From contig BSYO01000002.1 of the NCBI GenBank assembly GCA_033239525.1, positions 15,720,626-15,784,625 on the forward strand: DNA of 64,000 nucleotides, in the 5' to 3' direction. Positions within the stretch are counted from its first letter, which is position 1. The number at the start of each line of letters is the position of its first letter. A program made the translations under genes and the position numbers. Shown here piece after piece: positions 37,397 through 48,956 of this stretch. The notes beneath the pieces are model-generated. The model saw nothing but the letters and a program-made list of their open reading frames with translations. It made no database searches and was not told the origin of the DNA. The DNA comes from Nepenthes gracilis (taxonomy: Eukaryota; Streptophyta; Magnoliopsida; Caryophyllales; Nepenthaceae).

Positions 37397-39857
37397 TATG
37401 ATGGAACGGATCCTAATCCTTATAGGATCATCTGTCAGACACATACAGAACAAAGTTCATAAATTTAGATCATTTAACTTCTGCGAAAATTTTGGTAGAG
37501 TTTTCTTTATAACTAGACGAAAACCAAAAATACATCCTGTATTAAATAACATATACAAGCACACAACTAATTCAATACCACAAGTAAAACCTACAACACA
37601 CATTTACAGGACCACAAACTGCCATATCATCCATGACTCCAATACAACACATTTAATTCAACATTTTAAACTCAGAAGGAGATGCCATCTAGAACCTACA
37701 CATATTCAAAACATCAAAATAGGGCGGAAGCAACTAAATCCATAAGTCAACTTGCGGAAGCAAGAACAGAACATACATCATGATGTAACGTCATTTCACA
37801 TTATCATAATATACATTGTTCATTTCGAAATGCTAACTAAAGAATCCAAAACCCTTTGATCTATCGAAGTCCTCCAAGGTCTTCAAAACTTACGAGCCTT
37901 TCCTTGTTCTAGCTAATTTTGACTTTGATCCTTTTTAGGTATTTGTTTATCTGGAGGGGAGAATAAAAAGTAAGGAGTGTGCTTAACAGTTCAGCAAATG
38001 TACCCAAAACAATGAAAACATATTGTTTTATGTATATACAGAATATATACGTATTTTTAGATGAGAATTTAAAAGAGATGTGGGAAAATCATGCATACAG
38101 GCGAGAGTAACAGAAACATAAATACGATGCAGAACATAGAAAACTAATTACAATGTAGGATTCAAGAGAAACCATGATTGCAAATCCTTAGTTCCTGGTT
38201 CAAAATTTGGTTCAGAGTTTATATTAAGTTTTCTTTTAAATCTATTATCTTCCATGCTTTACATCCTAAGGGCAGGATGGTTCTTATTCAATTTAATCCT
38301 TTACATATCCTTCATACTTTACATCTCGATGGTAGGATGGTTCTTTTCACTTTAGTCTTTACATATCCTTCATACTTTACATCTCGAGGGCATGATGATT
38401 TCTATTCACTTTAATCTTTACACACCCTCCATAATTTACATCCCGAGGGTAGGATGGTTTCTTTTTCAGTTTATTCATTTACATACCCTTCACACTTTAT
38501 ATCTCGAGGGTAGGATGATTCTTTGGCCCTATAGGCTATTATTTAGTGTTTTGATACAGTAATCTAAGGGCGAGGTTATTGACTTGTTATGTCAGAAATC
38601 CTATCGATTTACTTAACTGGGGATATTCTTATCTTTATTTCCTTAACCTTAACTCTATGAATCTCGGAAACCATTCTAATTCATATGATTTCACCTTCAG
38701 CTTGTTTCTGGGTTTCTTTATGACTTAACGATACAATTTCAGATTAATTTTTTAAGTGCAATTTGTCAGATAAACTCCATCAAACCTCCAATTTGCATTT
38801 CCATATCAGGATTCATATCTTTCTTCTTATTCTTTAACTCTTAGCTTATTGTTTTGCCGTCGGCCAATTAAACCTTAATCAATAATCCTTCATATAGCTT
38901 TAGAACATTCCAAAAGATTAACAGTACATTCCTATGGGACTTTTCTGACTAAACTTTAATCGGTAATCCTTCAGATAGTTGTAGAACATCCTAGAAGATC
39001 AACAGTGCATTCCTATCATACTTTTCAGACTAAACCTTAATCAGTAATCCTTCAGATAGCTTTAGAACATCCCAGAAGATTAACAGTGCATTCTTATGGG
39101 ACTTTTTAGACTAAAATTTCCTCATAGGCCTTAACATATTACAGGATTTAGAGAAACTTAATCATCAATCCCTAATTTTTGACCTAGGGTTTGATGCGGA
39201 GCTTTTGGACCAAAATTGGATACCCTATGCATGTACAGTCATGAAACTGAAGCCCTATATTGCGATACATACAGATAAACTTAAAATCTATCCAATTAAT
39301 TTACAAAAACATGCTTCGTATGCATTAAACGGAGAGAAACAGTAATTTAGAGTATAAATGCATTTTTAGAGATACACAAAAATGGTAAAAACAGAGGGTA
39401 ACATCTAGTGTATACTTGCCTTAGCCTACTCAACCGTTATTTTTACCCGGATAGGATCGAAAGTGGCGGATTTCTCTTATTCTCTTCCTTTTCTTCCCTT
39501 CCTCCTTCTCCCCTTCGTGCTGCTCTGTGTCGATGGTTTCTCTCTCTCCTCCTTTACCAATTTTAAAACGAAACGAAGAAGGTCGGTGGAGGATTTTTAG
39601 GCTGGTGCTCGAGCGCCAGTTTCACAGATTTTTTCCCCCGTGTTGCCTCGAACAAACCTCAGGCGGTGCTATTCGTAAATTTGTGCCTCCATCGGTGCTC
39701 GAGCATACATCGAGCTCCGGTCCCTTCCTTCTTCTCTCTTTGCCTAATTTGCTTATTTTGTCTCGATATCCATTTATCCCTTGTTCTTGAACCTAATCAT
39801 AATTATTTTCAACTTAATCACCTCCTAATTATCAGATTTTGGGATCGGGATCTCACA
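37397..39857 (-). mobile_element. solo LTR I in the gag of element C
   Basis: The plus strand starts TATGATGGAACGG (from TGTGACGGAACGG) and ends GGGATCTCACA. Flanks are CGTGC (37392-37396) and CATGC (39858-39862), a 5-bp duplication differing by one C-to-T type change. Minus-strand landmarks: ACTTGCC (39415), telo-box TAGGGTTTG (39184), CTCGAG words near 39608-39710. A ~60-bp tandem run ('tttacatatccttcatactttacatctcgagggtaggatgg'-like, about 38260-38530) lies inside it. No internal region. Confidence 0.85.
38255..38535. repeat. ~60-bp tandem repeat inside solo LTR I
   Basis: Five units carry TTTACATCCTAAGGGCAGGATGG-like, 'tttacatctcgatggtaggatgg', 'catctcgagggcatgatg', 'catcccgagggtaggatgg' and 'tatctcgagggtaggatg' text at a step of about 55-65 bp, separated by TTCACTTTAATC-type linkers. 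Confidence 0.7.
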
Positions 39858-39862
39858 CATGC

Positions 39863-40672
39863 TCCAAAAAGCTCGTCGAAAAATATTTATCCATAAAGTA
39901 TCCAGGAACATATTCCATGATATCTCTTTATCCTCTGACCTATGACTCTTTTTTCATCAACTACCCATGGTTGGCTTTGCTTTCTAACTTATATAAGGAA
40001 AAGATTACCTTATCACCTCTCGGACATTGGATCACTGGAAACACCATTTCAATTCTCAGGATTTATATTTCAACTTCTAAGGATCCGTGCCACCCAAAAA
40101 TTTAGGCACTTGATTATTATTAAATCGAATATAAAATGACATCCTTGGGTTTGCTAACACTAGAAATTGACTCGAAATTATATTGACCTCGAGCTGCCGA
40201 TTCCACCCCATCTGTCTCACTTGCCATGCTATTGAAGCTTCCTTACTTCTAGTCCCGGGCAAGTACTTAGTCTATCATAGCTTCCACCGCACTATAGACT
40301 CTATAATGTCTGCCATCCTTTTGAGCAAATTTATATATTTTGCTTCTCGATCTCATGGTTGGCCACTACTGTGTACAGTTATTCGTCTAGGTGCCATGAG
40401 TCAGCTGCTAATATTTTTTCTGAAATAAAAACAATACAGGTTAGTTCACACTTTGGATACTAACTAGAACACTACAATCTATACGATTCAACACAAATAC
40501 TGATTCTAACTTAGTTCTAGCCTAAGTTATTTAAACTAAGATAACTAGAACTATCCAGTCTAACTTAATCACTCTATACTTTTATCTACTTATTCTGTCT
40601 TACTTATCCTATCCGAGGCTTCCGCATAAGATCTAGATCAAGTCTAAGGCATTTTCTTCTCTAATACAAAGC
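39863..40672 (-). pseudogene. gag N-terminal part of element C and decayed primer site
   Basis: After LTR I the minus-strand gag continues. At 40262-40077 it reads VLANPRMSFYIRFNNNQVPKFLGGTD, nearly the same as element G (15820-15893), so C and G are one family. Further right is leader DNA up to a decayed primer site (CTCTAATACAAA at 40659-40670, from CTCTGATACCA) next to the LTR start at 40673. Confidence 0.75.
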
Positions 40673-41428
40673 TGTGTCGACCATATTCTAACCGGTATTT
40701 GACAAAGTCCTGCATGCACAATGTCCATCAAACTAAACACAAATCTATACTATTCACCTGAACAAATATATACATATCACACAAACAAACACACAGGATT
40801 AAAAAATGCCATAATCCATTCATGGCCCCAATGTCATATCTCTGGATACAATCAATGGGATGGACAATAAGCAACATACTCAAAATAAATCAAGGGGATG
40901 GAATAGGAGCATAACATTGATGTATAAACATGAAACATGATCAATGCATTTTTGAAACATATTTAAGTTTTTACATTTTATATTTGATTCCTTTAGGTAC
41001 TAAAACATGTAAAAATTTATTTATATTTAGGGGCCAGAGCTAGTAGGCCTTACGACCTAACAGAGTAGCCAAATTGAGGAAAAGATCATGTTATTCCATG
41101 CAATCTAAGTTCTATCTATGTACCTTGAATTTAACATCCCATGGTAGATGATATACCTTTAATCCCAAATATATCGGGCCATAATTCTTATTCTTATGCC
41201 ACCATGGCATGCCCCATGGCCTAGGGCAGTTCCTCGATTTACTATTATAATATCATTAGGGATACTAGAGAATATTGCCCTCTGATGTACAATTTCCTTT
41301 ATCCAATTTGAAGATTACTTATTCTTAAGGAAAAGTCCACACTTATTCTTAACACAAAGTTCTCACTCCCTAGAGAATTAATCATCAAACATAACAAATT
41401 GTGAAAATTTCTTCTTATGCTTTGCATA
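40673..41428 (-). mobile_element. right LTR of element C, segment 1 of 3
   Basis: The plus strand starts TGTGTCGACCATATTC, matching the left C LTR. It breaks at TTTGCATA, where element A is inserted. It resumes at 60169 (target duplication GCATA), runs to 60748 and is broken again by solo LTR D. It finishes at 63314-63344 (TTATTATGTTTTAAAAATTGG...TTGCA). Confidence 0.85.
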
Positions 41429-42248
41429 TGTGACGGAACGGATTTTTTTTTTTGATTCCGTCATTCATAACACAATTGAAAACCCAAACTAAACCAATTA
41501 GGTGCAACACAGGATCTCAGATGCCACCTAGGACCCATAAACTTTTAACCATAATAAGTATAACGGAAGTTATTCTAACATTGGCGAAAGCATTCATATT
41601 CATTCCAAAATTTTTATTTCCAAGTACATAACCAAAAATGTTTAACCATAGAAGTCCATCAAGTCATTACAATAATATTTCTCCAAAATAAGCTTCCAAG
41701 GTCTTTAATAATCCTTCAGACAAGATCTAATCACTCCAACTCGTTAGGCACAACCTCTAAAGTTTCATCTGTAGGGGGGAAAACATAAAACAGTAAGCCG
41801 AGGCCCAGCAAGATACATGCACATGAGTAGTAAAATGATGATGCAGAACGGTCATGTAACTGTGCATAAATAGAACAATTTAATCAGAATGTAGTCTAAG
41901 AAAAATAGAGAAACCATACCTTGACAGTACTATACTTCAGAAAACGGTAATCGATACAGTAAACGGCAAACAGTAACATAACATATCGGTAATCGGTACG
42001 ATAGACGGTGAACAGTACATATCATATCGGTAACAGTATTTCATATTCGATAATCGGTACTTCATATTCGGTAATCGGTACGGTAACATAATATATCAGT
42101 AAAATAGTAAACGGTACTTCATATCGTATCGGTACAGACCCTGCCAGTATTCCCTACTAGCTAAGGGGGCGAATAATCGAGGATAGATTTTGTTCACTCC
42201 ACACAATCTAAGGCCGGTAACTATCATGTGGGTATCCCATCTCACGGG

Positions 42249-42404
42249 ATCGGTACGGTATGCCACCCGAAGGTAGGCAGGTAACGGTATCCCTCACAGA
42301 ATCGGTACGGTATGCCACCCGAAGGTAGGCCGGTAATAGTATCCCTCACAGGATCGGTACGGTATGCCACCCTAAGGTAGGCCGATAACGGTATCCCTCC
42401 TGTC
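42249..42404. repeat. 52-bp unit, three copies in this LTR, one in the other
   Basis: The unit contains CGGTACGGTATGCCACCC, then GAAGGTAGGC and GGTAACGGTATCCCTC. Copies start at about 42249, 42302 and 42354. The right LTR has a single copy near 57770-57812, so the array changed size after insertion or the right copy contracted. Confidence 0.8.
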
Positions 42405-42769
42405 CGTAATGCCCCGAGGGCAGGGCGGACCACAAATAACTCCATGGACAGAGTTATCCTCGATTTCCATCGAAAAGTCCTAAGGCATGCCTGAGAACCT
42501 TTCCGAATTGTAGTCAGTCCTGGGTCCTAAAATAACTGTAACAGAAACCATTTCTTTTTCTAAAGCCCCTTTTTGAAATCAAACTTTTCATAATGTATCT
42601 TCAGCTATCTTTAAGTATACATGAAAATTTCCTGAGTCTTAGGTACATATTTTCGAAAACTTGATTATACTTAGGGCCGTTTAGATTTTATCAAGGAAGG
42701 GTAGGAGCTCTTTTCTTCGTTAGGGAGCCGGTTTTCATTTTCAGCCGAAGTTTTTCTTTTTCAAAATGC

Positions 42770-43700
42770 AGGAGTGCTCAAAAGCCGGCGTGTTCAAAGC
42801 CGGAGTGCACAGAAGCCAGAGTGATCAAAGCCGGAGTGCACAGAAGCCAGAGTGATCAGAGTGCTCAAAGCCGGAGTGCTCATTTTCGTATACAAAGCCG
42901 GAGTTCATTTTCATATTAAGGTCGGAGTTCTTTTTCCAATAGAAGGACGGAGTTCTTTTTCTTATACAAGCCGAAGCTCTTTTTCTTTATTACGGCCGGA
43001 GTTCATTTTACATTACAAGCCGGACTTCTTTTGGACGGAGTGCTTTTTGGACGGAGTACTTTTCACTCAAAGGGACGGAGTGCTTTTCCTTTAAAACCGG
43101 GGTGCAAATTCCTTCTTAAAAACCGGAGTGACATTCCTTTAAAACCGGAAGTGCATTTCCTTTTAAAATCGGAGTTCATTTTCTTCCTAAGGCCGGAGTT
43201 CTTTCTTTCACAAAGGCCGAAGTGAACTAACTTAAAAGCCGGAGTGTATTTTACATTAAGGTCGGAGTTCATTTTAAAGCCAGAGCTCTTTTTCCAACCA
43301 AAAGACGGAGTTCTTTTTGACAAAAGGCGAAGTTCATTTAAAAGACGAAATTCATTAAAGCCGGAGTTCATTTCCCTTTAAAGCCGGAGTTCATTTTCAA
43401 TACACAGCCGGAGCTCATTTTCTCAAAGGACGGAACTCATTTTCTCAAAGGACGGAACTCATTTTCTCAAAGGCCGGAGTACTTTGGAAGGAGTGCTTTT
43501 CGGACAGAGTGCCTTTCACTTGGAGTACTTTTAAAAGCCGGAGTTTCATTTTCCTCAAGGGACGGAGTGCTTTTCACCACTGGACAGAGTACTTTCAAAA
43601 GCCAAAGTTTCATAAATCCAGAGTGCTTTTTACTGAAAGCCGGAGTACTTTTAAAGCCGAAGTTCATTTTACATTAAGGGAGCCGATTTCATTTTCATCC
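42770..43700. repeat. CCGGAG-word array in LTR A (left)
   Basis: Dozens of short units of the form 'AAAGCCGGAGTTCATTTT' or 'GGACGGAGTGCTTTT', spaced roughly 20-35 bp, with variants such as CCGAAG and CCAGAG. Frames on both strands are open for 60-100 codons only because of the repetition. The right-LTR counterpart is 58175-59040. Confidence 0.85.
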
Positions 43701-43949
43701 TCAAAGGTGGCTGGTTTCATCTTTATACAAGGGAAGGCCAAACTCAATTTTTCATTATGGAAAAACCGAACTTGATTCTTCATCAAGGAAAATCGAGCTT
43801 CATTTAAACATGGTTAACAGGGATTCTTCTTTAAATCAATGATCAGAACAAATATCATACATACCGTAACATATGCTCATCAAGAATCAGATATACTTGC
43901 GATGCAAACATGCATATACTTACATTAAATCATGATATTAAAACGAGGG

Positions 43950-44107
43950 GATAAACTTGTAGTATTCTTAAAGCATGATCTTAAAAACAGAGCAGAGTAC
44001 ACTTGCAATATTCTTAAAACATGACTTAAAAATCAGCGTCCGAGGTACACTTGCAATATTCTTAAAACATGACTTAAAAATCAGCGTCCGATGTATACTT
44101 GCCTGAG
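43950..44107. repeat. ~48-bp block in three copies, with the GGCAAGT motif at the end
   Basis: CACTTGCAATATTCTTAAAA, then CATGACTTAAAAATCAGCGT and CCGAGGTA recur at about 43958, 44008 and 44048. The last copy ends in ATACTTGCCTGAG (44095-44107), the reverse of the GGCAAGT motif of other LTRs. The counterpart is 59313-59470. Confidence 0.75.
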
Positions 44108-44798
44108 AGTTGCCCAGTATCACCGTTTTGAAGCTTCCCTTTCACTTCCTCCTTTCTGCTTGTATTGGCTGTCAACTTCAGCCAACCGACGCTGGCTTTT
44201 TATAGAGGAGGGGTTTGGTGGGGTAAGTGGGGTAAGTTACTCCCGTACTTATTTGCAGACGGTAGGTGGGAGTAACTAGATTAGTTTACCTACTCCTTTT
44301 TGGTCGCCGCCTAGTTGGATTCTAACTGAAGTTTACTTTTGTCTTTAGTTCTATTAATTTATCCCGGCCAACTGCTCCTTATTTATTTCCAATGCTGCCG
44401 GTTGACTCTCCAATTCTGGTCAACATCTCCAAACCCGGTCAACTCTTCCAGTCCGGCCAATATCTTCTTCAATTCTGGTTAACACTCTTAAATCCGGTCA
44501 ACTCTTCCAACCCGGTCAATGTCTTTGAATCCGGTCAATTCTTCCACTTATTATTCACTCCTTCCATCACCTTTTCATAAACTTCGGATTTCTTTTCCTT
44601 GAATCCACAATTCTACTCCGGCCTTACCAATACAAAGAGCCACGCCAGACTTCAAGGCCACTTCGGCCTCTCGCACTTCCAAAACTGGCTAGTCACTTCA
44701 CATGACCGGACTTATTTTGCACTAAGGAGAGTCCGAACTTGATTGAGGCTTAAGGCAGCCGGTCAACACTTTGAGCCATTGGATTTTGGAATCTCACA

Positions 44799-45478
44799 AT
44801 TCTCCCCCACTTAAAGGAATTTCGTCTTCGAAATTAACGAAATACCTCATTCTATTTCGCGCTAAACCTCAATGTTGAGCATTTTCTTTGGTTATTAACT
44901 TAAACCTCTTTATATGCTCAGGTTCATCACTCTTCCGCTGCGTGCTTTGATCAATCAGTTAGCTTTGGTTTGTTCAATTTCATCTTACCGCCACTATTAC
45001 AGCCTAGCATTTTGATCCTTCAAAATCCAACGTGAAATTCAAGATACAATTAGATGTTGAAAGCAGGATACCTTACTTCTTTATTTTCACGCCATATTCT
45101 CTTTCGAACATCAGAGCCATGTGATAGCCTTGACTCAGATTGATTCTAGAATATCCATACATCATAAATATCTCTCACAGATCCTCATAAAATTATCAGA
45201 TCAGAATTATCTTTCAAGTGATTCTTCGCACATCCATTTGGAGACTTTTGACATCGACTCTTGATCTTAGTATTCTCCTCCATCAAATATATTAAGATCC
45301 ATTTCTAAATTTTGTTCAAGGGATCATTCTTAAGTCCTCAAAGGTTTTATCACAAAATTCCAATTACAGGTGGGGCAATTCTGTCCCACGGACGTCTCCC
45401 CCACTTTGGTGATCACTTATTAATACTGATTAACAAAATCCATAAAGCATACATATGTCTATACAATCAAGAAACAAA
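44799..45478. other. internal non-coding region of element A
   Basis: About 680 bp between the polypurine tract and the gag end. No frame is recognisable. It includes a second purine tract on the minus strand (complement of ACGTCTCCCCCACTTTGG, about 45393-45411). It occupies the place where pol should be. Confidence 0.6.
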
Positions 45479-45840
45479 TCAAAATTTCGTGATTAAGAGA
45501 ATACCTTCCTCTGCCTTCGGGGTGTCTCTGGGCCTTGCACTGCCGCCATAATACTTAGACTTCTTTTTCTTTCGATCTTTTGGTAATGGGCAATCCTTTA
45601 TCAGGTGACCCAACTTTCCACATCTATAGCACGCTCCCATTGCTTTATAACAAGTTTTTCCCAGGTGCTTCTTCCTACAATATGCACATTTAGCAGTTGA
45701 TGTTGGCAAATTAGTCACTGACAAAACTTCGGTAGTGCTCTTCCCCGCATCCACCATTTTTGCCTTCTTGGATGACTCAAGTGGTTCCACTTGTGAGTTC
45801 CTACTAGGATCCTCCCAACTAGCAGCCCTCTTCGTAGAAA
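45479..45840 (-). pseudogene. gag C-terminal part of element A (zinc knuckle), split by B
   Basis: On the minus strand a Ser/Lys-rich linker is followed by CAYCRKKHLGKTC and a CCHC knuckle ACYRCGKLGHLIKDC (spacing C-x2-C-x4-H-x4-C, intact). A basic KDRKKKKSK tail follows, and the frame ends soon after AEEGILLI. In relatives (elements J and B) VVEGxLxx is the start of protease, so the coding part stops just where protease should begin. The frame is open and not frameshifted. The knuckle binds RNA during packaging. The N-terminal half lies at 56352-56716 beyond element B. Confidence 0.85.
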
Positions 45841-45845
45841 ATGTT

Positions 45846-48780
45846 TGTAACGACCCAAACATTTGAATAAGAAAATATTAACCATTAGGTCCGGTCAACG
45901 CCCGTTGACCGGAAATCTAAAAGTGAATGAAGTCGGAAATTTCATTGCTGTCGGATTTCTGAAAATTCAGTCCGGATTAATTGTTGAAAATGCACTTGGC
46001 TTCTTGAAGAAGAAAGCAGCGTCGGTTTTGCACGAAAGAAATCGCGGTTTCGAAGTCTTGATGCTAAAAACGCACCGGATTCTCGGCGCGCCCGGATCAC
46101 TCGGTTTGAGTAAAATGCGGACGGACTTGTTAAAGAAGTCCGGTCATTGCTTGCGGAACATTGGGAAAGCGCAGCATTGAGCGCTGCACTTCCCGATACG
46201 TATTGGAAAAACGGAATCGTGGGAATGGAGGAGTATTTATGCCACCGTTGGAAAGTGGAGAAAAATAATAAGTGATGGCCACCTTCTCATGGCCTATAAA
46301 TAGAGACAAAGAATTTTAGAATAAGGCACCACTAGAAACTATTGCTAAAGAAGGAGGCCGAAAGCTTAGACAAATTAGAAAGGAACTCGGGCAAGATACT
46401 CACCCCTATTCCAAAAATGCATGCTTTATTTATGTTATTATGAAAATATTTAATATGCGTATGAACATGATTTTCTTGTTCGCTCCGAAATGCATGTTTA
46501 AATGAAATTCTGTTATGTGTCCTTTATTCTGTCAAACCCAAAATTTGAAATTCAAGAAAAATGAATTCGGCGTCCTTAAAGAGAACGAAAAATGCACTCC
46601 GGCCCTTTAGAATTAAGCACTCCGTCCCTTTGTGGAATCAAAATGACCTCCGGCCCCTTTGATTAATACACTCCCTCCTAAAAAGCCGGCCGTATGTTAC
46701 GAAAGAACTCAAACTTCTTTATGTCAGTCGGCCTTAAGGCTCCGTCCGTTGTGGAATTAAGATGAACTCCGGCCCTTTTGAAATGTGTGCTCCGTCCACG
46801 GTAAAAATGCATTCCGGCCTTAAGTTTTGAAAAGCACTTCCACCGTAAGAAATCCACTTCGTCTTATGAGCTCCGATTTTCAAGGAAAATCCATTCCGTC
46901 CATTAGACTCCGTATTTTAAAGAAAACCACTCCGTCCATGTGAGCTCATTTCAAAGAAAATCCACTCCGTCTTATAAGCTCCAGTTTTCAAGGAAAATCC
47001 ATTCCGTCCATTGGAGCTCAGTTTTAAAGAAAACCACTCCGTCCATGTGAGCCCGGATTTCAAAGAAATCCACTCCGTCTTATAAGCTCATTTTCAAGGA
47101 AAGTCCATTCCGTCCATTGGAGCTCAGTTTTATAGCAAACCACTCCGTCCATTTGAGCTCCGGATTTTCAAAGAAAGTCCATTCCGTCCCATGAGCTCCA
47201 GTTTTCAAAGACTCCGTCCATTTGAGCTCTTTCTCTATGAGCTCGGATTTTCAAAGAAAATCCACTCCGTTCATTTGAGCTCGGTTTTCAAAGAAATCCT
47301 CGCCGTCCTATGAGCTCAGATTTTCAAAGAAAATCCACTCCGTTCATTTGAGCTCGGATTTTCAAAGAAATCCACTCCGTCTTATGAACTCCGGATTTTC
47401 AAAGAAAATCCACTCCGTCATCAATTTCAAAGAAATCCACTCCGTCCTATGAACTCCGGAAAATCCCCTCCGTCCAATTGAGCTTGGATTTTCAAAGAAA
47501 ACGTCCCTTTTGGGCTCGGATTTTAATGATAATCCCTCCGGTTTTTGAACTCGGTTTCTTAAGACAAAAGCACTCCGTCCGTTTAGAGATCCGTCCAAGT
47601 CCTCCGTCCTTTAAAAGAAAACGGCACTCCGTCCCTACTTAAAGAACTTCCGAACTTTTGGAGCATAATGAAATGTGCTCCGTCTTTCTTAAAAACGCCG
47701 GTTTGAACTAAAGAAATGAACTCCGCCTGCGATTAAACGGTTGAAGAAAATGACCTCCGGTATTGAAAGGCTTGAACTCGGCTTCTTCTTCATAAAATGA
47801 ACTCCGCTTTTGTTGCATGAAATGAACTACGTTTTTATGCAATTGAGCTCGGCTTGAATAAAGGAAATGAACTCGGTTTGAAAAAAGCGAACTCCGGTTA
47901 ATGTAAGCAATCTCGGGTTTTGAAATACTTGAACTTTGGCCTCCGACTCTTTGAACTCCGGTATTTGATATGAATTGAGCTCCGGCTTCAATAATATGAA
48001 CTTTGGCAATGAATAAGAAAATATATGGATTATGGGCAGCAAGTGGAACTCTCCCGACTTTTGACTTTTGATTTATGATGAATGGCCAATAAAGAACACG
48101 AACCAAGAACCGAGTTTCCATTCTTCTTTGTTAAAGATGGATGAAGGATATTGGAGTGACACTCGAGGATGCCTTGGGCCACGGGAGGGGACCTTTTGGT
48201 GGCACAAGAACTATGGACTATGGCCCCGCATGCCGGGTTAAAGGCATTACCTCCCGCCCAGGGAGCATAATGAGGACACGGCTTTAGGTTGTGGGGTAGC
48301 ACACAACCCGTCCTCGATGTTGTCCGCTCCCGTCCGGTCCCTAAAGATGATATGAATTCGAATGATTTTGATAAAGACAAGACGAAAAGAACATGAACTA
48401 AAGAAAGAAATAATATAATGAATATTATGTTATATTATGATTTGTATTTCGATTATATGCTTATGTTTTTACGCATGTGAGTATCTGTTGGGCTTTGTAA
48501 GCTCACTCTTGCAAAATTTGGATGACAAGCTTATGGAGGACGAAGTTAGAGTCCTATGTTTATATGGAGCTGATTTTGGAGTTTTGTTTATTTAGTTTGA
48601 GGAAACTTGTTGCTATTAAATGTAGTTTGTTTAGTGACATTTTTGGGACCTATGAAATTTCTAATATTTAGAATGCATCTCGGTGTTGTTGAAAAGAAAA
48701 GAAAAATTTTTATGCTCATAATTTTATTATATGAATTAGTATTCAACGGCTTTTGATGATATTAAAAGTCGGGTCGTCCA
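45846..48780 (+). mobile_element. 5' LTR of element B
   Basis: About 2.9 kb. TGTAACGACCC at the start, a TATAAAT box near 46290, GGGCAAGATAC motif at 46388, CCGG/CCGTCC-word arrays (46560-48010), hairpin GGTTGTG/CACAACC (48287-48308), 'CCTAAAGATGA' after it, and GGGTCGTCCA at the end (one base short of the 3' copy's GTCACA). Confidence 0.9.
46560..48010. repeat. CTCCGG/CTCCGTCC-word array in the 5' LTR of B
   Basis: The first part has mixed words (GCACTCCGGCC, GCACTCCGTCC). The central part (about 46840-47480) repeats a ~38-bp unit made of GAGCTCCGGATTTTCAAAG and AAAATCCACTCCGTCCAT. The last part has ATGAACTCCGGCTT words. In element sense the vocabulary is the same as in LTR A. The 3' LTR counterpart is 54040-55550. 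Confidence 0.85.
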
Positions 48781-48786
48781 CTGATT

Positions 48787-48798
48787 TGGTATCAGAGA
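48787..48798 (+). other. primer-binding site of element B
   Basis: TGGTATCAGAGA begins six bases after the 5' LTR end. It is the same type as in element A and a better match than the decayed sites of G (15401) and C (40659). Confidence 0.85.
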
Positions 48799-48956
48799 AA
48801 GCGAGATGCTATAGGATAAGTTTGAATCAACACGGAAACTTAGGATAAGTTTAGAAGAGTGTGGTTCTTACATACACTTTGGGACAATAACCATTACAAT
48901 AGTTACCTTTGGAATAATTGACTAACGAAATTGTTCTTTTTAGGCGTTTCTTGGTC

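Larger units (their letters stand above)
41429..44798 (-). mobile_element. LTR of element A, left copy (3' in element sense)
   Basis: About 3.37 kb. From the plus left: terminal TGTGACGG, CGGTA-rich tract (41940-42130), hairpin (42185-42209), three copies of a 52-bp unit, the CCGGAG array (42770-43700), a repeated block with the GGCAAGT motif (43950-44107), CCGGTCAAC words (44399-44560), and ATCTCACA. The first ~230 bases differ from the right copy by about ten substitutions, seven of them transitions, so A is not recent. Confidence 0.85.

Noticed and set aside
43063..43371. Open frame of about 100 codons in the LTR array (minus strand), with similar ones at 58406-58714, 43509-43775 and 54333-54572
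   Set aside because: The frames stay open only because the short units lack stops. Residues are a monotonous repeat, nothing conserved relates them to a family, and the frame shifts between copies.
42770..43700. CRISPR-like regular array
   Set aside because: Units vary in length and sequence, there are no unique spacers of constant size, and the array lies inside a plant LTR.
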